The notes: generated by a model from the letters alone, not told the origin. A stretch of 64,000 bases of DNA from Lachnospiraceae bacterium (GCA_029053015.1 JAIDHX010000039.1:1-64000); one strand, 5' to 3'. Counted from the stretch's first letter, positions 25,768-35,242 are shown. Made by a program: numbers and translations.

Positions 25768-27468
25768 ATGAAAAAAAGAAAATTTTATGCGATGGGTATG
25801 GCGGTCATATTGATTTTATCGCTTTTTATACAGGGCTGTGGAAAAAAGGCAGAAGAAGTATCCGACAAGAGCCTTCAGCAGACAGAGCAGGATGAGGGAG
25901 GCGATGAAATGGAATCGCTGCCGGATAATACAGAAGAATTAAAGGACGAGGATGAGGAAACGGATGCAGCAGAGCCGGAGAGCGAAGCGGACGAGAAAAA
26001 GCCAAAGCCCTCAAAGACTCCAAAGCCGGATGAGCAGGATGCAGTTACGGAGGACAATCAGGAAGAGCAGGAGACGAAGCCCGAAAAGCCGACGGCGTTT
26101 CCCGGAACGGCATATCCCTCCACAGCGGGTGCGCTTCAGGTGAACGGTACCCAGCTTACCGATGAGAACGGAGCGGCAGTGCAGCTAAAAGGAATCAGCA
26201 CCCACGGTCTGGCATGGTTTCCCGACTATGTCAATGAAGACTGTTTTAAACAGTTTCGGGAAGAGTGGAATGTCAATGTCATAAGGCTCGCCATGTATAC
26301 CGCAGAGTACGGCGGCTATTGCAGCGGCGGAGACCAAAAGGCATTGAAGGAGTTGGTACAAAACGGTGTCGCATATGCGACGGCAAATGACATGTATGTC
26401 ATTATAGACTGGCATATACTATCCGACAATAATCCCAATACTTACAAAGACAAGGCAAAGGAGTTTTTTGCGGAGATGGCGGAGAAATACGCCGGTTACA
26501 ACAATGTTCTGTATGAAATCTGCAATGAGCCCAACGGCGGAACGAGCTGGAAAGACATCAAATCTTATGCGGAGGAAGTGATAGCGGTGATTCGTTCCTA
26601 TGATGAGGATGGTATTATCATTGTCGGCACGCCAAACTGGTCGCAGTTTGTGGATCAGGCGGCAGCGGATCCTATTACGGGTTATGACAATATTATGTAT
26701 TCCCTGCATTTTTATGCGGCGACACATAAAGAATCCCTGCGAAATACCATGACTGCCGCGATTGATGCGGGACTGCCCATATTCGTGACGGAGTACGGCA
26801 TCTGCGATGCAAGCGGAAGCGGCGGCATAGATGAGAAGCAGGCGAACCAGTGGGTGAGCACCATGAATAGCTATGGTGTCAGTTATGTTGCGTGGAATTT
26901 GTCCAATAAAGGGGAAACCTCTGCGATTATAAACAGCAGTTGTAACAAGGTTTCTGGTTTTACAGAGAGCGACTTGAGCGCTTCCGGAAAATGGCTGTAC
27001 AAAATGCTGACCGGTGAAAACGCCGATATTGCTTCTATCGGGCAAAACAGCGGCGGTTCTGCTAACGGACAGGGGAATAACGGAAACTCCTCCGGCGGAC
27101 AGGGAAATAACGGGCAGAGCGGTTCAACAGGAACCGGCAGTCCGGCTGCGTCAGTTACCCTGACCAATGGAGATATTACATATACAGCAGAATTAAAGAA
27201 TAGCTGGGAGTCTGATGGAAAAGCCTTCTATCAGTATGAATTAACCCTGCAGAATACTTCCTCCGTATCCTGTGATAAATGGGAAATCGATGTTCCCTTC
27301 AGCGAGGCAGTTACGCTTGTGGAAGGCTGGAACGGAGATTACGTGGCAGCCGATAAGGTTCTGCATATCACCAGCAAGGATTATAACGGAAGTATTGCAG
27401 CAGGGTCTTCGGTAAAAGATATCGGTTTTATTATCAGTGGCAGCAAGGACATGAAAGTATCGGAGTAA
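25768..27468 (+). CDS. GH5 endoglucanase lipoprotein with C-terminal carbohydrate-binding module
   Basis: A 566-residue surface glycoside hydrolase. Signal and lipobox: AVILILSLFIQGCGK (Cys about 24). An acidic and Lys/Pro-rich linker (about 25-110) leads to the GH5 catalytic domain (about 115-425) with LKGISTHGLAWFPDYV, VIIDWHILSDNNPN, acid/base Glu in YEICNEPNGG and nucleophile Glu in IFVTEYGICDASG. A Gly/Asn-rich linker precedes a beta-rich tail (GDITYTAELKNSWESDGKAF, then WNGDY) that looks like a cellulose-binding CBM2-type module. It would cut beta-1,4-glucans at the cell surface. GGAGG stands 3-4 bases before the ATG. The stop abuts the stop of convergent blaR1. Confidence 0.9.
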   Translation: MKKRKFYAMGMAVILILSLFIQGCGKKAEEVSDKSLQQTEQDEGGDEMESLPDNTEELKDEDEETDAAEPESEADEKKPKPSKTPKPDEQDAVTEDNQEEQETKPEKPTAFPGTAYPSTAGALQVNGTQLTDENGAAVQLKGISTHGLAWFPDYVNEDCFKQFREEWNVNVIRLAMYTAEYGGYCSGGDQKALKELVQNGVAYATANDMYVIIDWHILSDNNPNTYKDKAKEFFAEMAEKYAGYNNVLYEICNEPNGGTSWKDIKSYAEEVIAVIRSYDEDGIIIVGTPNWSQFVDQAAADPITGYDNIMYSLHFYAATHKESLRNTMTAAIDAGLPIFVTEYGICDASGSGGIDEKQANQWVSTMNSYGVSYVAWNLSNKGETSAIINSSCNKVSGFTESDLSASGKWLYKMLTGENADIASIGQNSGGSANGQGNNGNSSGGQGNNGQSGSTGTGSPAASVTLTNGDITYTAELKNSWESDGKAFYQYELTLQNTSSVSCDKWEIDVPFSEAVTLVEGWNGDYVAADKVLHITSKDYNGSIAAGSSVKDIGFIISGSKDMKVSE

Positions 27469-29016
27469 TTATCTGTTCAGTCCATAGCGCTTTGTCTGTT
27501 CGTCAAACATTTCTTCGCCTTCATGCTGTGCCGTTACGCCGGAGATAAATCCGTAACGGTCACGGTGTATGGCGATATCAATGGTGCCGTCCCGCTCTAT
27601 ATGCATGCCGAGCTGTTCGTCCGTGTAGATGCGCACCTTTTCACCGCGGTAGGAAAAACTGCCGTCTTCTTCATGAAGAATTTCCCAATCGGCGTATTCT
27701 GCGTATTTTTCCTCGTCATCCAGGCAGAGGGAGAATACGACGCGGAATGCGCCTTTTTCTACGCCGAAGGTTTCAGCGAGGGCGGCTTTTATCTGTTCTT
27801 CCATGATCTCAGGGTCGTTCGTGTTGTCAGACTTTAATACATCTATAATGACATTTTCTGCCCGTCTCTGCGCATTTTCTCCTAAATAAATATCCCGTGT
27901 GATATCGACATAGCATCCCCAGCGGCAGTTAGAGCTTGCACAGTAGGACGACAGATAGGAGGAAAAAGGAGCCTGCACGCCGGTAGCAAAGACCGTGGTT
28001 CCGCATATGAGGAACAGAAAAGAAAAGGCAAGTATCAAAGCAGAAGCTTTTTTATAATGTAAAATGTTTTTGACGCGTTTTTCAATTTCTGTTCTGGAAA
28101 AAGCACTGTAAAGCAGGGTGGTGCGGCTGCGGCTTACCGCCATGGACAGCAGGCTCATGGCATAGACCTTGCGTTCTTCTGTATCGTATGATTTCAGGAG
28201 AGCGGCGTCGCAGGCATTTTCCAAATCGGCGGAAAGATACTTTGACATAATCCATACCAGAGGGTTAAACCAGTGCAGGCAGAGCGTCAGCAGCATCACT
28301 GCCTTTGCATAATTATCGTGCCTTTTGATATGCATTGTTTCGTGCGCCAGGATGTGGCGTAAAAGGACAGTATCCTGAAAATTCATGCGAGTGGGTAGAT
28401 AAATACAGGGGTTCAGGAACCCGCTTACCAAGGGAGACGCAATTTCGTCACAGGTAAATACCGGTATATGCCCCATATCCATCTCGCGGAGCATGGTATT
28501 GATAGTCTCGTTGTGCTCTATTAAAAGCCGGTTCTTTAACCGTTTCGTGCAACGATATTTTTGCAGAGATAGAATGCCGATTGTGGCTGCAAGCCCCAAA
28601 AGGTAAGCGCCAAGTATCAGAATGCGCGGCTGAAACCAAAGAGTGACGATATTTCCTGTATACTGGGAAGCGGCAATAGAGGTTTCATACACATCCTGGG
28701 AAGCAGCGATGACAGTTGTGTCAGTTCCGCCTTCCAAAAGCAAAGGTGACTGATCCTGCACAACGTCAGTGGTGACTTCGGCTGTCTGGGCAATGTAGGT
28801 GACTTTGTCAAAGATAGCCGGAACCTTCATGCTCAAAGGACTGCTCAAAGAAAAAGGCACAAGCAGGCGGATGAGCACCACGCACCAAAGCGCGGGAAAG
28901 ACAAATTTGGGCAGTCTGTTTTTTAACAGTCCTCTCATAATAAGAACGATGATAATCATAATACTTCCGTAAAATGCCATAAGGTAAAATGGCATATTCA
29001 TTCTGAAATGTAACAT
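27469..29016 (-). CDS. blaR1: BlaR1/MecR1-type M56 sensor peptidase
   Basis: A 515-residue membrane metallopeptidase. N-terminal transmembrane segments (about 5-55 and 135-155), the zinc site HETMH in LRHILAHETMHIKRHDNYAK with downstream Glu in DLENACDAALLKSYD, then another membrane segment (ALILAFSFLFLICGTTVFAT). The C-terminal part is not a penicillin-binding domain (no SxxK block seen); it is a short extracellular domain with DITRDIYLGENAQRRAE, so the signal is probably not a beta-lactam in a simple way. GGAGG lies 4-5 bases before the ATG. It is the second gene after blaI and should cleave BlaI on signal. Confidence 0.9.
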   Translation of the reverse strand: MLHFRMNMPFYLMAFYGSIMIIIVLIMRGLLKNRLPKFVFPALWCVVLIRLLVPFSLSSPLSMKVPAIFDKVTYIAQTAEVTTDVVQDQSPLLLEGGTDTTVIAASQDVYETSIAASQYTGNIVTLWFQPRILILGAYLLGLAATIGILSLQKYRCTKRLKNRLLIEHNETINTMLREMDMGHIPVFTCDEIASPLVSGFLNPCIYLPTRMNFQDTVLLRHILAHETMHIKRHDNYAKAVMLLTLCLHWFNPLVWIMSKYLSADLENACDAALLKSYDTEERKVYAMSLLSMAVSRSRTTLLYSAFSRTEIEKRVKNILHYKKASALILAFSFLFLICGTTVFATGVQAPFSSYLSSYCASSNCRWGCYVDITRDIYLGENAQRRAENVIIDVLKSDNTNDPEIMEEQIKAALAETFGVEKGAFRVVFSLCLDDEEKYAEYADWEILHEEDGSFSYRGEKVRIYTDEQLGMHIERDGTIDIAIHRDRYGFISGVTAQHEGEEMFDEQTKRYGLNR

Positions 29017-29078
29017 TTTTCCTCCATTCCGAAGCGATCCAATGGAAAGCGCTTCTTTGCTGTGTTTGTGAAAACGGG

Positions 29079-29432
29079 CTATTTCGCGGCCTGGATCATC
29101 TTGTAAAGTCTGTCAGCATCTTCCTCTGAAATCCCCTGGTTTCTTAAGAAGGATGAAAAAAACAGTTCACTTGAGCCGCCGAACATTTTGTCGATAAGCT
29201 GCTCGGTTTCACTCTGTGCAACCTCATCCTTTGTGACGAGGGGGCGGCACAGGAAGCCGGGTTCCTCGCGCTCTATGGCGCCTTTTTCGATACACTTTTT
29301 AATGACAGTGTAGGTGGTGTTTTTGTTCCAGCCAATGCGCGCCGAAAGTACATCTACAATGTCCTTTGCCGGCTTTTCGCCCAGCTCCCACAAAACTTCC
29401 ATCACCTTGAGTTCGGAATCAAATAGTTTCAC
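29079..29432 (-). CDS. blaI: BlaI/MecI/CopY-family repressor
   Basis: A 117-residue winged-helix repressor that dimerises on DNA and is inactivated by proteolysis through BlaR1-type partners. Sequence: FDSELKVMEVLWELGEKPAK, DIVDVLSARIGWNKNTTYTV and KKCIEKGAIEREEPGFLCRP form the recognition part, followed by a helical dimer region (AQSETEQLIDKMFGGSSELF). I use GTG 29432, with AAGGAG 9 bases upstream; the longer frame to 29495 lacks a site. Two palindromes about 300 bases upstream are candidate operators. blaR1 follows after 62 bases. Confidence 0.9.
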   Translation of the reverse strand: MKLFDSELKVMEVLWELGEKPAKDIVDVLSARIGWNKNTTYTVIKKCIEKGAIEREEPGFLCRPLVTKDEVAQSETEQLIDKMFGGSSELFFSSFLRNQGISEEDADRLYKMIQAAK

Positions 29433-29500
29433 GGGGTATCTCTCCTTTCGTGGTTTAATGAAATTGGGGTAATTGCGAAATTCGTTATGCAGCAAGTGTC

Positions 29501-29635
29501 ATTGTACAGATTGTATACTTCAACGCAAACACGCTCTCGCTCCGAGCTTACCGTAGCGGTACTAAGCTCGAAAATACCTCGCTAAGTACCGACGGTAAGC
29601 AAGGGTTTGCTTATGAAGTATACAATCTGTACAAT
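29501..29635. repeat. 135-bp long palindromic element
   Basis: Outer arms are a perfect 22-bp inverted repeat (29501-29522, starting ATTGTACAG; 29614-29635). Inside, GCTTACCGTAGCGGTACT (29546-29563) pairs imperfectly with AGTACCGACGGTAAGC (29585-29600), and GAGCTTA / TAAGCTC offers an alternative inner hairpin. There is no open frame. It lies between blaI and its likely operators, so it would be in the blaI 5' leader, or it is a small mobile palindromic repeat. Confidence 0.8.
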
Positions 29636-29736
29636 TCGAAACCGGCAAATAATGAGTTTTGCAATTACCTGTTTGATAAATGTAAAAATGTAGTAAAAGC
29701 GGTTTTAAGTAGGTATGTAACTTTGTTTATTATGGT

Positions 29737-29784
29737 AGACTATCAGAATAGTCTGCTGATAGAGATAGACTATCACAATAGTCT
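29737..29784 (-). promoter_or_regulatory. Two tandem operator-like palindromes, candidate BlaI sites
   Basis: Two 18-bp palindromes AGACTATCAGAATAGTCT (29737-29754) and AGACTATCACAATAGTCT (29767-29784), centres 30 bases apart (about three helical turns). On the minus strand a TTGACA (29795-29790) followed after 17 bases by TAGTCT overlaps the second palindrome, so bound repressor would block that promoter. GACTA/TAGTC half-sites resemble known BlaI-family operators. The link to blaI is by position and pattern only. Confidence 0.55.
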
Positions 29785-29830
29785 AGATGTGTCAATAGGG
29801 TTTTTGACATAAATTTTACAATCTTGAGTG

Positions 29831-29879
29831 AAATTTGCATTTATAAGTCCGTTTTTTTGTACATAGAATCATTTAAAAT
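29831..29879. repeat. Left boundary repeat of the CRISPR-Cas module
   Basis: About 49 bases that match 44631-44678 at roughly 43 positions with one gap: AAATTTGC, then TTTATAAGTCCGTTTTTT, GTACA and ATTTAAAAT are shared. The copies lie just outside cas3 and just outside the last CRISPR repeat, in the same orientation. Confidence 0.75.
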
Positions 29880-29883
29880 TGAA

Positions 29884-29919
29884 AATGTCAGGACTTAATG
29901 CGGAAGCATTGGAAGTATA
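29884..29919 (+). pseudogene. Scrap of a small gene also found at 45575-45730
   Basis: 28 bases (29887-29914) match 45631-45658 at 27 positions; the frame reads MSGLNAEALEV then stop, against SGLNAEALEF in the intact 51-residue protein to the right of the array. It is a partial copy left at the opposite edge of the CRISPR-Cas module. Confidence 0.7.
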
Positions 29920-29960
29920 AGAGAATGTTTCAGACAATTTGTGCGGATTTCCAAAAAGAA

Positions 29961-29988
29961 TTGACAAATTTTCCCGGTAAAGTAAAAT
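29961..29988 (+). promoter_or_regulatory. Promoter of the cas operon
   Basis: TTGACA (29961-29966), 16-base spacer, TAAAAT (29983-29988), about 65 bases before the cas3 start. The 29433-30054 stretch otherwise holds the palindrome, the operator pair and the boundary repeat, and no protein gene. Confidence 0.65.
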
Positions 29989-30054
29989 AATATTATATAT
30001 TTTGGGGCGATTTGTATATAAAAACAGAAATCTAGGGGAAGGGCGAAGGAAGGT

Positions 30055-32532
30055 ATGAAGATTGCACATGTAACCGTCATAGACGGGAAAGTAATGGTAC
30101 AGGATTTAAAAGAGCATCTGGAACATGTAGCGGCACTTTGCCGGGAATATATGAGGGGGATAGGCTGTCCTATCACGGGGTATATTGTAGGTCTGTTGCA
30201 TGATGCAGGTAAGACAGCGGGGAGTTATCAGGATAGAATGACAGCAATCCGACAGGGGAAGCCGGATCCGGGACAAAGAGGTGGACATGCTTCTGCCGGA
30301 GCGGTGATTTTGAGGAAAACAGCGGGATGCAGGGATAAACCGCTGGAAAAAATTGCAGTACAGATGATGTGTGAGGCGATTTTTTCACATCATGCGGCTC
30401 TGCCGGATAATATTTCGCCTAAGGGCGAGGACGGATATGAGGGCAGAATGTGCTGTGAAGCAGTAGAACTGCGGGAAATAGAAACATATCTTTGGGAAGA
30501 AATTATTCCCAAGGAAGAACTGGAAACGCTTCTGGGGAAAGCTTATACAGAGGTAGAAGCGTTGTTTCAAAGGGTAAAAGGGAATACGGCAGATTTCAAG
30601 GAAGCAAGTTTCTTTTTTGGTTTGCTGGAAAAAATGCTTTTGTCTGCATTGGTTGATGCGGACTGGCTTGACAGCGCCGCCTGTGGGGGAGGCATGTCTT
30701 TCAATTTCTCGGATATCTTTCAATCAGAAACAAATTACAGCGAAGAAAGAAAACAACTTTTTGGATATTTTCTGGAAAATCTGGAGAATCGTCTGCGCAG
30801 CATGAATGAATCCACAAAGGATATTCATGTCTGGAGAAATTATATTTCGGAAAAGTGCAGAGAGGCGGGGAACAGAGAGGGAGGAATCTACACATTATCC
30901 TGTCCCACCGGCGCGGGCAAAACGCTGGCGAGTCTTCGGTTTGCACTTACGCATTGTACGAAACGGAGAAAAAAGAAAATATTTTATGTTATTCCGTACA
31001 TAAGCATCATAGATCAGAACGCAAAAAGCATAAAGACAGCGTTGGGGAGGGAGGATGCGGACAGGCAGGTAGAAGATAATATACTGGAGCTGCACTCCAA
31101 TGTAGAAGCGGACAGCGGGAAAGAAAACGCAAAAGAGCAGGGCACATATGCAGATTCTGCATTCTGGACACAGAGAATGTCGGAACCGATTGTACTGACG
31201 ACAATGGTTCGTTTCCTCAATACCTTTTTTGCAAAGGGGACGAGAAATTTAAGACCGGCGCATCAGTTTCAAAATGCTGTTTTGATTTTTGATGAGATTC
31301 AGTCACTTTCTGTCAGACAGATTGGCGTTTTTAATGGTTTGATTAATTTTCTGGCATATGTGTGCGGCTGCACTTGCATTTTGTGTACAGCCACGCAGCC
31401 TCTTTTGGGAGAAACGAAAAAACCGGTATATCCGGCTAAAATCTCGGAGCCTTCCACATTAGTGGATCTTCCGCAGGAAGCAAAAGTGGCTTTTAGGCGC
31501 GTCGTGGTAAGGGCGAAGCGGAAAAATGGCGGATATACGGGAGAGGAACTGGCAGAGTTTGTGTGGAGTGAGGCTGTGGCAAACGGAAACGCGCTGGTAA
31601 TTATGAACACAAAGAAGTCTGCGCTCACAGTATATCGGGAGATTGAAAAGAAGACGATGGACAAATTTCGTGTCTGGTATCTTTCCACGAGGCTTTATGC
31701 TGCGCATAGAAAAGAGGTCATTGAGCAAATCAGGGAGGCGCTGCAGAAAGAGGAAAAGATAATCGTTGTGAGCACGCAGTTGATTGAGGCGGGAATTGAC
31801 TTCGACTTTGCCTGCGTCATTCGTTCCATGGCGGGAATGGATTCGATTGTACAGGCGGCAGGAAGATGTAACAGAGAAGGATTGCGGGAAATGGGTATTA
31901 CTTATATTGTCAATCCGAATGAAAAGTTGGAATCTCTGGCATATTTAAAGGATATCAGAGAAGGCGCAAGGCAGACAGAACGGTTATTGGAAGAATTTGA
32001 AGCGAATCCGGAAGTGTTTGACGGCGACCTGCTTTCGCCAAAGGCGATGTACAAGTATTTTCAATATTATTTCTGGGCAAGGAAGGAGGAAATGACCTAT
32101 CAGATAGCGGGGGTGAGCGAGTACACGCTGTACGATTTGCTTTCTGATAACGAGAAACTGGTTCGTTTTGGGGCACATTGCAGCCAATATGAACCCAAAA
32201 TGCTGAACCAGTCGTTTAAAACGGCAGCAGAGCATTTTAGTGTCATAGAGGACATAGGAAATCCCGTCTTTGTCAGAAGAGGACGGGGCAGGGAAATCTG
32301 GGAGGAGATACAGAGAACTACGGAATATAAAGAAATCAACAAGATGTTGAAGGAAGCACAGCAATTTGTGGTAAATGTTCCGCCGTATGAGTTAGAAAAA
32401 TTAGGAGAAAGTAAGGGGGTTCTGGCATGGGAGGATAAGATGGGAATGTATGTACTGAATGAAATGTACTATGACGAAAAGACCGGTCTATCCGGAGAAA
32501 CCGGAGATACTATGCCGTACTATGGATTTTAG
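30055..32532 (+). CDS. cas3: Type I-C Cas3 helicase-nuclease
   Basis: Effector nuclease recruited by Cascade to degrade the target DNA. 825 residues. N-terminal HD nuclease (H21/H24 region, H49-D50 in GLLHDAGKTAGSYQD), then a superfamily 2 helicase: Walker A CPTGAGKTLAS (from 283), DEIQS box (413), and the C-terminal VSTQLIEAGIDFDFACVIRS plus QAAGRCNREG. AAGGAAGGT is directly before the ATG. It is first of seven same-strand genes with gaps of at most about 20 bases except before cas7 and cas2. Fold order and neighbours fit type I-C. No inactivating change seen. Confidence 0.96.
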   Translation: MKIAHVTVIDGKVMVQDLKEHLEHVAALCREYMRGIGCPITGYIVGLLHDAGKTAGSYQDRMTAIRQGKPDPGQRGGHASAGAVILRKTAGCRDKPLEKIAVQMMCEAIFSHHAALPDNISPKGEDGYEGRMCCEAVELREIETYLWEEIIPKEELETLLGKAYTEVEALFQRVKGNTADFKEASFFFGLLEKMLLSALVDADWLDSAACGGGMSFNFSDIFQSETNYSEERKQLFGYFLENLENRLRSMNESTKDIHVWRNYISEKCREAGNREGGIYTLSCPTGAGKTLASLRFALTHCTKRRKKKIFYVIPYISIIDQNAKSIKTALGREDADRQVEDNILELHSNVEADSGKENAKEQGTYADSAFWTQRMSEPIVLTTMVRFLNTFFAKGTRNLRPAHQFQNAVLIFDEIQSLSVRQIGVFNGLINFLAYVCGCTCILCTATQPLLGETKKPVYPAKISEPSTLVDLPQEAKVAFRRVVVRAKRKNGGYTGEELAEFVWSEAVANGNALVIMNTKKSALTVYREIEKKTMDKFRVWYLSTRLYAAHRKEVIEQIREALQKEEKIIVVSTQLIEAGIDFDFACVIRSMAGMDSIVQAAGRCNREGLREMGITYIVNPNEKLESLAYLKDIREGARQTERLLEEFEANPEVFDGDLLSPKAMYKYFQYYFWARKEEMTYQIAGVSEYTLYDLLSDNEKLVRFGAHCSQYEPKMLNQSFKTAAEHFSVIEDIGNPVFVRRGRGREIWEEIQRTTEYKEINKMLKEAQQFVVNVPPYELEKLGESKGVLAWEDKMGMYVLNEMYYDEKTGLSGETGDTMPYYGF

Positions 32533-32550
32533 GCGGCAGGAAGGAGGAGC

Positions 32551-33285
32551 ATGGAAAAAAAGAATAGCATTAGCTTTACGCTGACAGGACGCAGGGCACT
32601 TTTTACGGATCCTGTCAGCAGAATGGGCGGCGAAAAATTTACCTATCAAGTGCCGACCTATCAGGCTTTGAAAGGCGTTTTGGAAAGCATCTACTGGAAA
32701 CCGACCTTTGTGTGGGTCGTGGATAAGGTGCGCATCATGAAGCAGATTCAATCAGAATCGCAGGCGGTCAGACCGATAGATTACGGCGGCGGTAATACCC
32801 TGTCGATTTATACCTATCTGTCCGATGTGGAGTATCAGGTGCAGGCGCATTTTGAGTGGAATGAAAACCGGCCGGATATGGCGGATGACAGAAATGAAAA
32901 CAAGCATTATTTCATTGCGAAGCGTGCACTGGAAAAGGGCGGCAGAAGGGACATTTTTCTGGGCACAAGGGAATGTCAGGGATATGTGGAGCCCTGTTGT
33001 TTCGGCGACGGCGAGGGAAAATATGATGGTTGTGAGGAAATTCCAATGGGATTTATGTTTCATGGCTTTACTTATCCCGACGAGGCTGTGCGGGAGGAAG
33101 AAAAGAATAAGCTGACGGCGCGGTTTTTCAGTCCGTTGATGAAACAAGGCGTCATCACATTTCCGAGGCCGGAAGAGTGCGCGGTGCGCCGTATATTGGC
33201 GGACAGGAGGCCTAAAGAATTCAGTCTGGAAAGAGGCAATGTAAGTTTTGCGGGGGGAGGTGCGCTGGATGAGCTGGCTGAATGA
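32551..33285 (+). CDS. cas5c: Cas5c (Cas5d) crRNA-processing endonuclease
   Basis: In type I-C, Cas5 replaces Cas6: it cuts the repeat RNA and stays bound to the crRNA 5' handle in Cascade. 244 residues, RAMP fold: [20 protein letters not shown] at the N-terminus, [20 protein letters not shown] typical of Cas5, [20 protein letters not shown], and the [20 protein letters not shown] block that includes the likely catalytic region, then [21 protein letters not shown] precedes the ATG. Its stop overlaps the cas8c start by 17 bases, so translation is coupled. Confidence 0.95.
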   Translation: MEKKNSISFTLTGRRALFTDPVSRMGGEKFTYQVPTYQALKGVLESIYWKPTFVWVVDKVRIMKQIQSESQAVRPIDYGGGNTLSIYTYLSDVEYQVQAHFEWNENRPDMADDRNENKHYFIAKRALEKGGRRDIFLGTRECQGYVEPCCFGDGEGKYDGCEEIPMGFMFHGFTYPDEAVREEEKNKLTARFFSPLMKQGVITFPRPEECAVRRILADRRPKEFSLERGNVSFAGGGALDELAE

Positions 33286-35095
33286 TTTATATCTGACTTA
33301 CGAGGCGTGTAAAGGAGAAGCCGGCATCGTAAAAGCGAATCAGCCCTTGCTCTTGCCGATGGCACATCTGACCCAGAATGCCCAGCTTGAGGTTGTTTTG
33401 GACGGTGAAGGTAATTTCAGCAGAGCCTACAGAGTGCCAAAGGAAGAGGCGGTAACGGTGATTCCGGTAACGGAGGATTCTGGCAGCAGGAGCGGCAAGG
33501 CGGTTTTTCCACATCCTTTGGCGGATAAACTGGAATATATTGCGGGCGATTACGGAAAATTTGTGAAAGTCAGTGAAGAGAAATTTGAAAAATATATTGC
33601 ACAGTTGGAAAAATGGGCATTGTCTCCCTATAGTCTGCCGCAGATAAACAGTGTGTATCAATATCTGCGCAAAGGCAGAATTATGCAGGATTTAATGGAA
33701 GCAGAATTCTTTGCTTTTGAAAACGGCAAAGTAATTGCAGAAAAACAGCAAGGTGTAGAAGCGGAGAACTGGTTTGTCCGTTTTGCGGTTGAAATCCCGG
33801 GACGGGCGGAAAGCAGATTGTACTGTGACACAGAGGTGTTTGAAAGCTATATCAAATTTTACCTTGCGCAGCAGGAAAAACAGGAATTATGCTATGCCTC
33901 CGGCGAGACAGTGCCCTGTTCCGAAAAACATCCGGCAAAAATCAGGCATACGGGAGACAAGGCTAAGCTGATATCCTCCAATGATGCTTCCGGCATCCTG
34001 ACCTACAAGGGCCGGTTCAGCGAAAGCAGTCAGGTGGCTTCTGTGAGCTATGAGGTGTCCCAAAAAGCGCATAGTGCGCTGCGCTGGCTGATTGCGAAGC
34101 AGGCATGCTTAAGAGTGGGTGAGCAGGTTTTTGTGGTGTGGTCTGTGGAAAAACCCGATATCAAAAATCCTTTTGAGGAGCTCTTTGGAGAAGAAGAGGA
34201 CAAGGAGGTTTCTACAAACGAGGCATATGCCGCCTTGGTCAGAAAAACCATCTGGGGAACGGAGAGGGAACTGAAGGAGGATGACAGCATTATAGTGATG
34301 GGTGTGGAGGCAGCTACCACCGGCAGATTGTCCATACCTTTTTATCAAAAATACAGCGCACTGCAGTTTATCCAAAATGTTACAAAGTGGAAAGCAGAAG
34401 TCTGCTGGCTCAATAAGTCTGCAAAAGAAAAAAATGCAGTGTGGTGGTCGCCTTCCCTGATTGATATTGTAAAGCTGGTGGCAGGAGATAAAAATGACAA
34501 ACTAAATAAAAGTATGCGCGAGCGGCTTTTACCCTGTGTTGTGGAGGGCAGAAGGCTTCCCTATGACGTTGTTCTGTCCGCTGTGCGGCAGGCGGTAAAT
34601 CCCATGCATTATGACAATGATTGGGAGTGGAACAAGGCAGTCATAACAGCGTGCGCATTACTGCGAAAGTGGCAGATAGAAAGAGAAAACCGAGAGGAGG
34701 GATACAGCATGGAACTAAATGAGGAAAGCAAGGACAGAAGCTATATTTTCGGACAGCTGCTTGCTACGGCTGAGATGTTGGAAAGAAGTACTTTGCGAGG
34801 AGGCGGAAAGGAGATAAGAAATACGGCCGCGGAAAAATATTTTGTTAGATTTCAGAGATATCCTGTGGAGACGTGGAATACCATCAGAAATCAATTACAG
34901 CCGTATATTTTAAAGCTCAACGCGGAAGGAAAGCGATTTTATGTCGAACAGTTAGACAAGATAGCTGCGAAATTGGATTTTGCCGAAAAGAGCAAGCTGG
35001 AACCGACATTTCTGCAGGGCTATAGTTGCCAGATGATGGCTTACTGGGGATATTTTAAGAAGAATGACGCGGACAAGGAAGAAAGTGCAGAGTAG
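33269..35095 (+). CDS. cas8c: Cas8c (Csd1), large subunit of type I-C Cascade
   Basis: Recognises the PAM and recruits Cas3. 608 residues, starting [22 protein letters not shown] lies 7 bases before this ATG, making it preferable to the upstream in-frame start at 33248. Family phrases: [70 protein letters not shown] and [20 protein letters not shown]. The C-terminal 128 codons also contain a strong internal start that should give the small subunit Cas11c (separate entry). A 147-base structured gap separates it from cas7c. Confidence 0.95.
   Translation: MSWLNDLYLTYEACKGEAGIVKANQPLLLPMAHLTQNAQLEVVLDGEGNFSRAYRVPKEEAVTVIPVTEDSGSRSGKAVFPHPLADKLEYIAGDYGKFVKVSEEKFEKYIAQLEKWALSPYSLPQINSVYQYLRKGRIMQDLMEAEFFAFENGKVIAEKQQGVEAENWFVRFAVEIPGRAESRLYCDTEVFESYIKFYLAQQEKQELCYASGETVPCSEKHPAKIRHTGDKAKLISSNDASGILTYKGRFSESSQVASVSYEVSQKAHSALRWLIAKQACLRVGEQVFVVWSVEKPDIKNPFEELFGEEEDKEVSTNEAYAALVRKTIWGTERELKEDDSIIVMGVEAATTGRLSIPFYQKYSALQFIQNVTKWKAEVCWLNKSAKEKNAVWWSPSLIDIVKLVAGDKNDKLNKSMRERLLPCVVEGRRLPYDVVLSAVRQAVNPMHYDNDWEWNKAVITACALLRKWQIERENREEGYSMELNEESKDRSYIFGQLLATAEMLERSTLRGGGKEIRNTAAEKYFVRFQRYPVETWNTIRNQLQPYILKLNAEGKRFYVEQLDKIAAKLDFAEKSKLEPTFLQGYSCQMMAYWGYFKKNDADKEESAE
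34709..35095 (+). CDS. cas11c: Cas11c small subunit from an internal start in cas8c
   Basis: An in-frame ATG at codon 481 of cas8c is preceded by GAGGAGGG (34694-34701) with 7 bases spacing, the best ribosome site in the operon. The product (128 residues, [20 protein letters not shown] to the shared stop) is helical and of the size known for Cas11c, which in type I-C systems is made by internal translation of cas8c and forms the Cascade belly. Sequence shows the start; the function is carried over from characterised I-C systems. Confidence 0.85.
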   Translation: MELNEESKDRSYIFGQLLATAEMLERSTLRGGGKEIRNTAAEKYFVRFQRYPVETWNTIRNQLQPYILKLNAEGKRFYVEQLDKIAAKLDFAEKSKLEPTFLQGYSCQMMAYWGYFKKNDADKEESAE

Positions 35096-35242
35096 TGGAG
35101 ATGCGGTATAAAAGTGTTCATTTGCGTGCCCGTTGAAGTGGGCGAATTTTCAATCGCAAGATTTGTGGCTGCGCGCTACTTGCCACAAACTCGTAAGCCG
35201 TATGGCTTTGCGCAACAAAGCAGCGCAGAAAAGAGGATAAAT
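35096..35242 (+). promoter_or_regulatory. Structured leader before cas7c
   Basis: The only long gap between the effector genes. It folds into successive hairpins: TTGCG..GCCCG/TGGGC..CGCAA (35122-35159), a perfect TTTGTGGC/GCCACAAA (35162-35189), AAGCC/GGCTT (35195-35208) and TGCGC/GCGCA (35209-35227). The frame is open through it, but no ribosome site serves an earlier start. It could stabilise or separately control cas7 mRNA, the subunit needed in most copies per Cascade. Confidence 0.6.

Noticed and set aside
35114..35242. N-terminal extension of Cas7c
   Set aside because: It covers the hairpin leader, has no ribosome site for its GTG, and Cas7c proteins begin at MSEFTNKIDF-like sequence.
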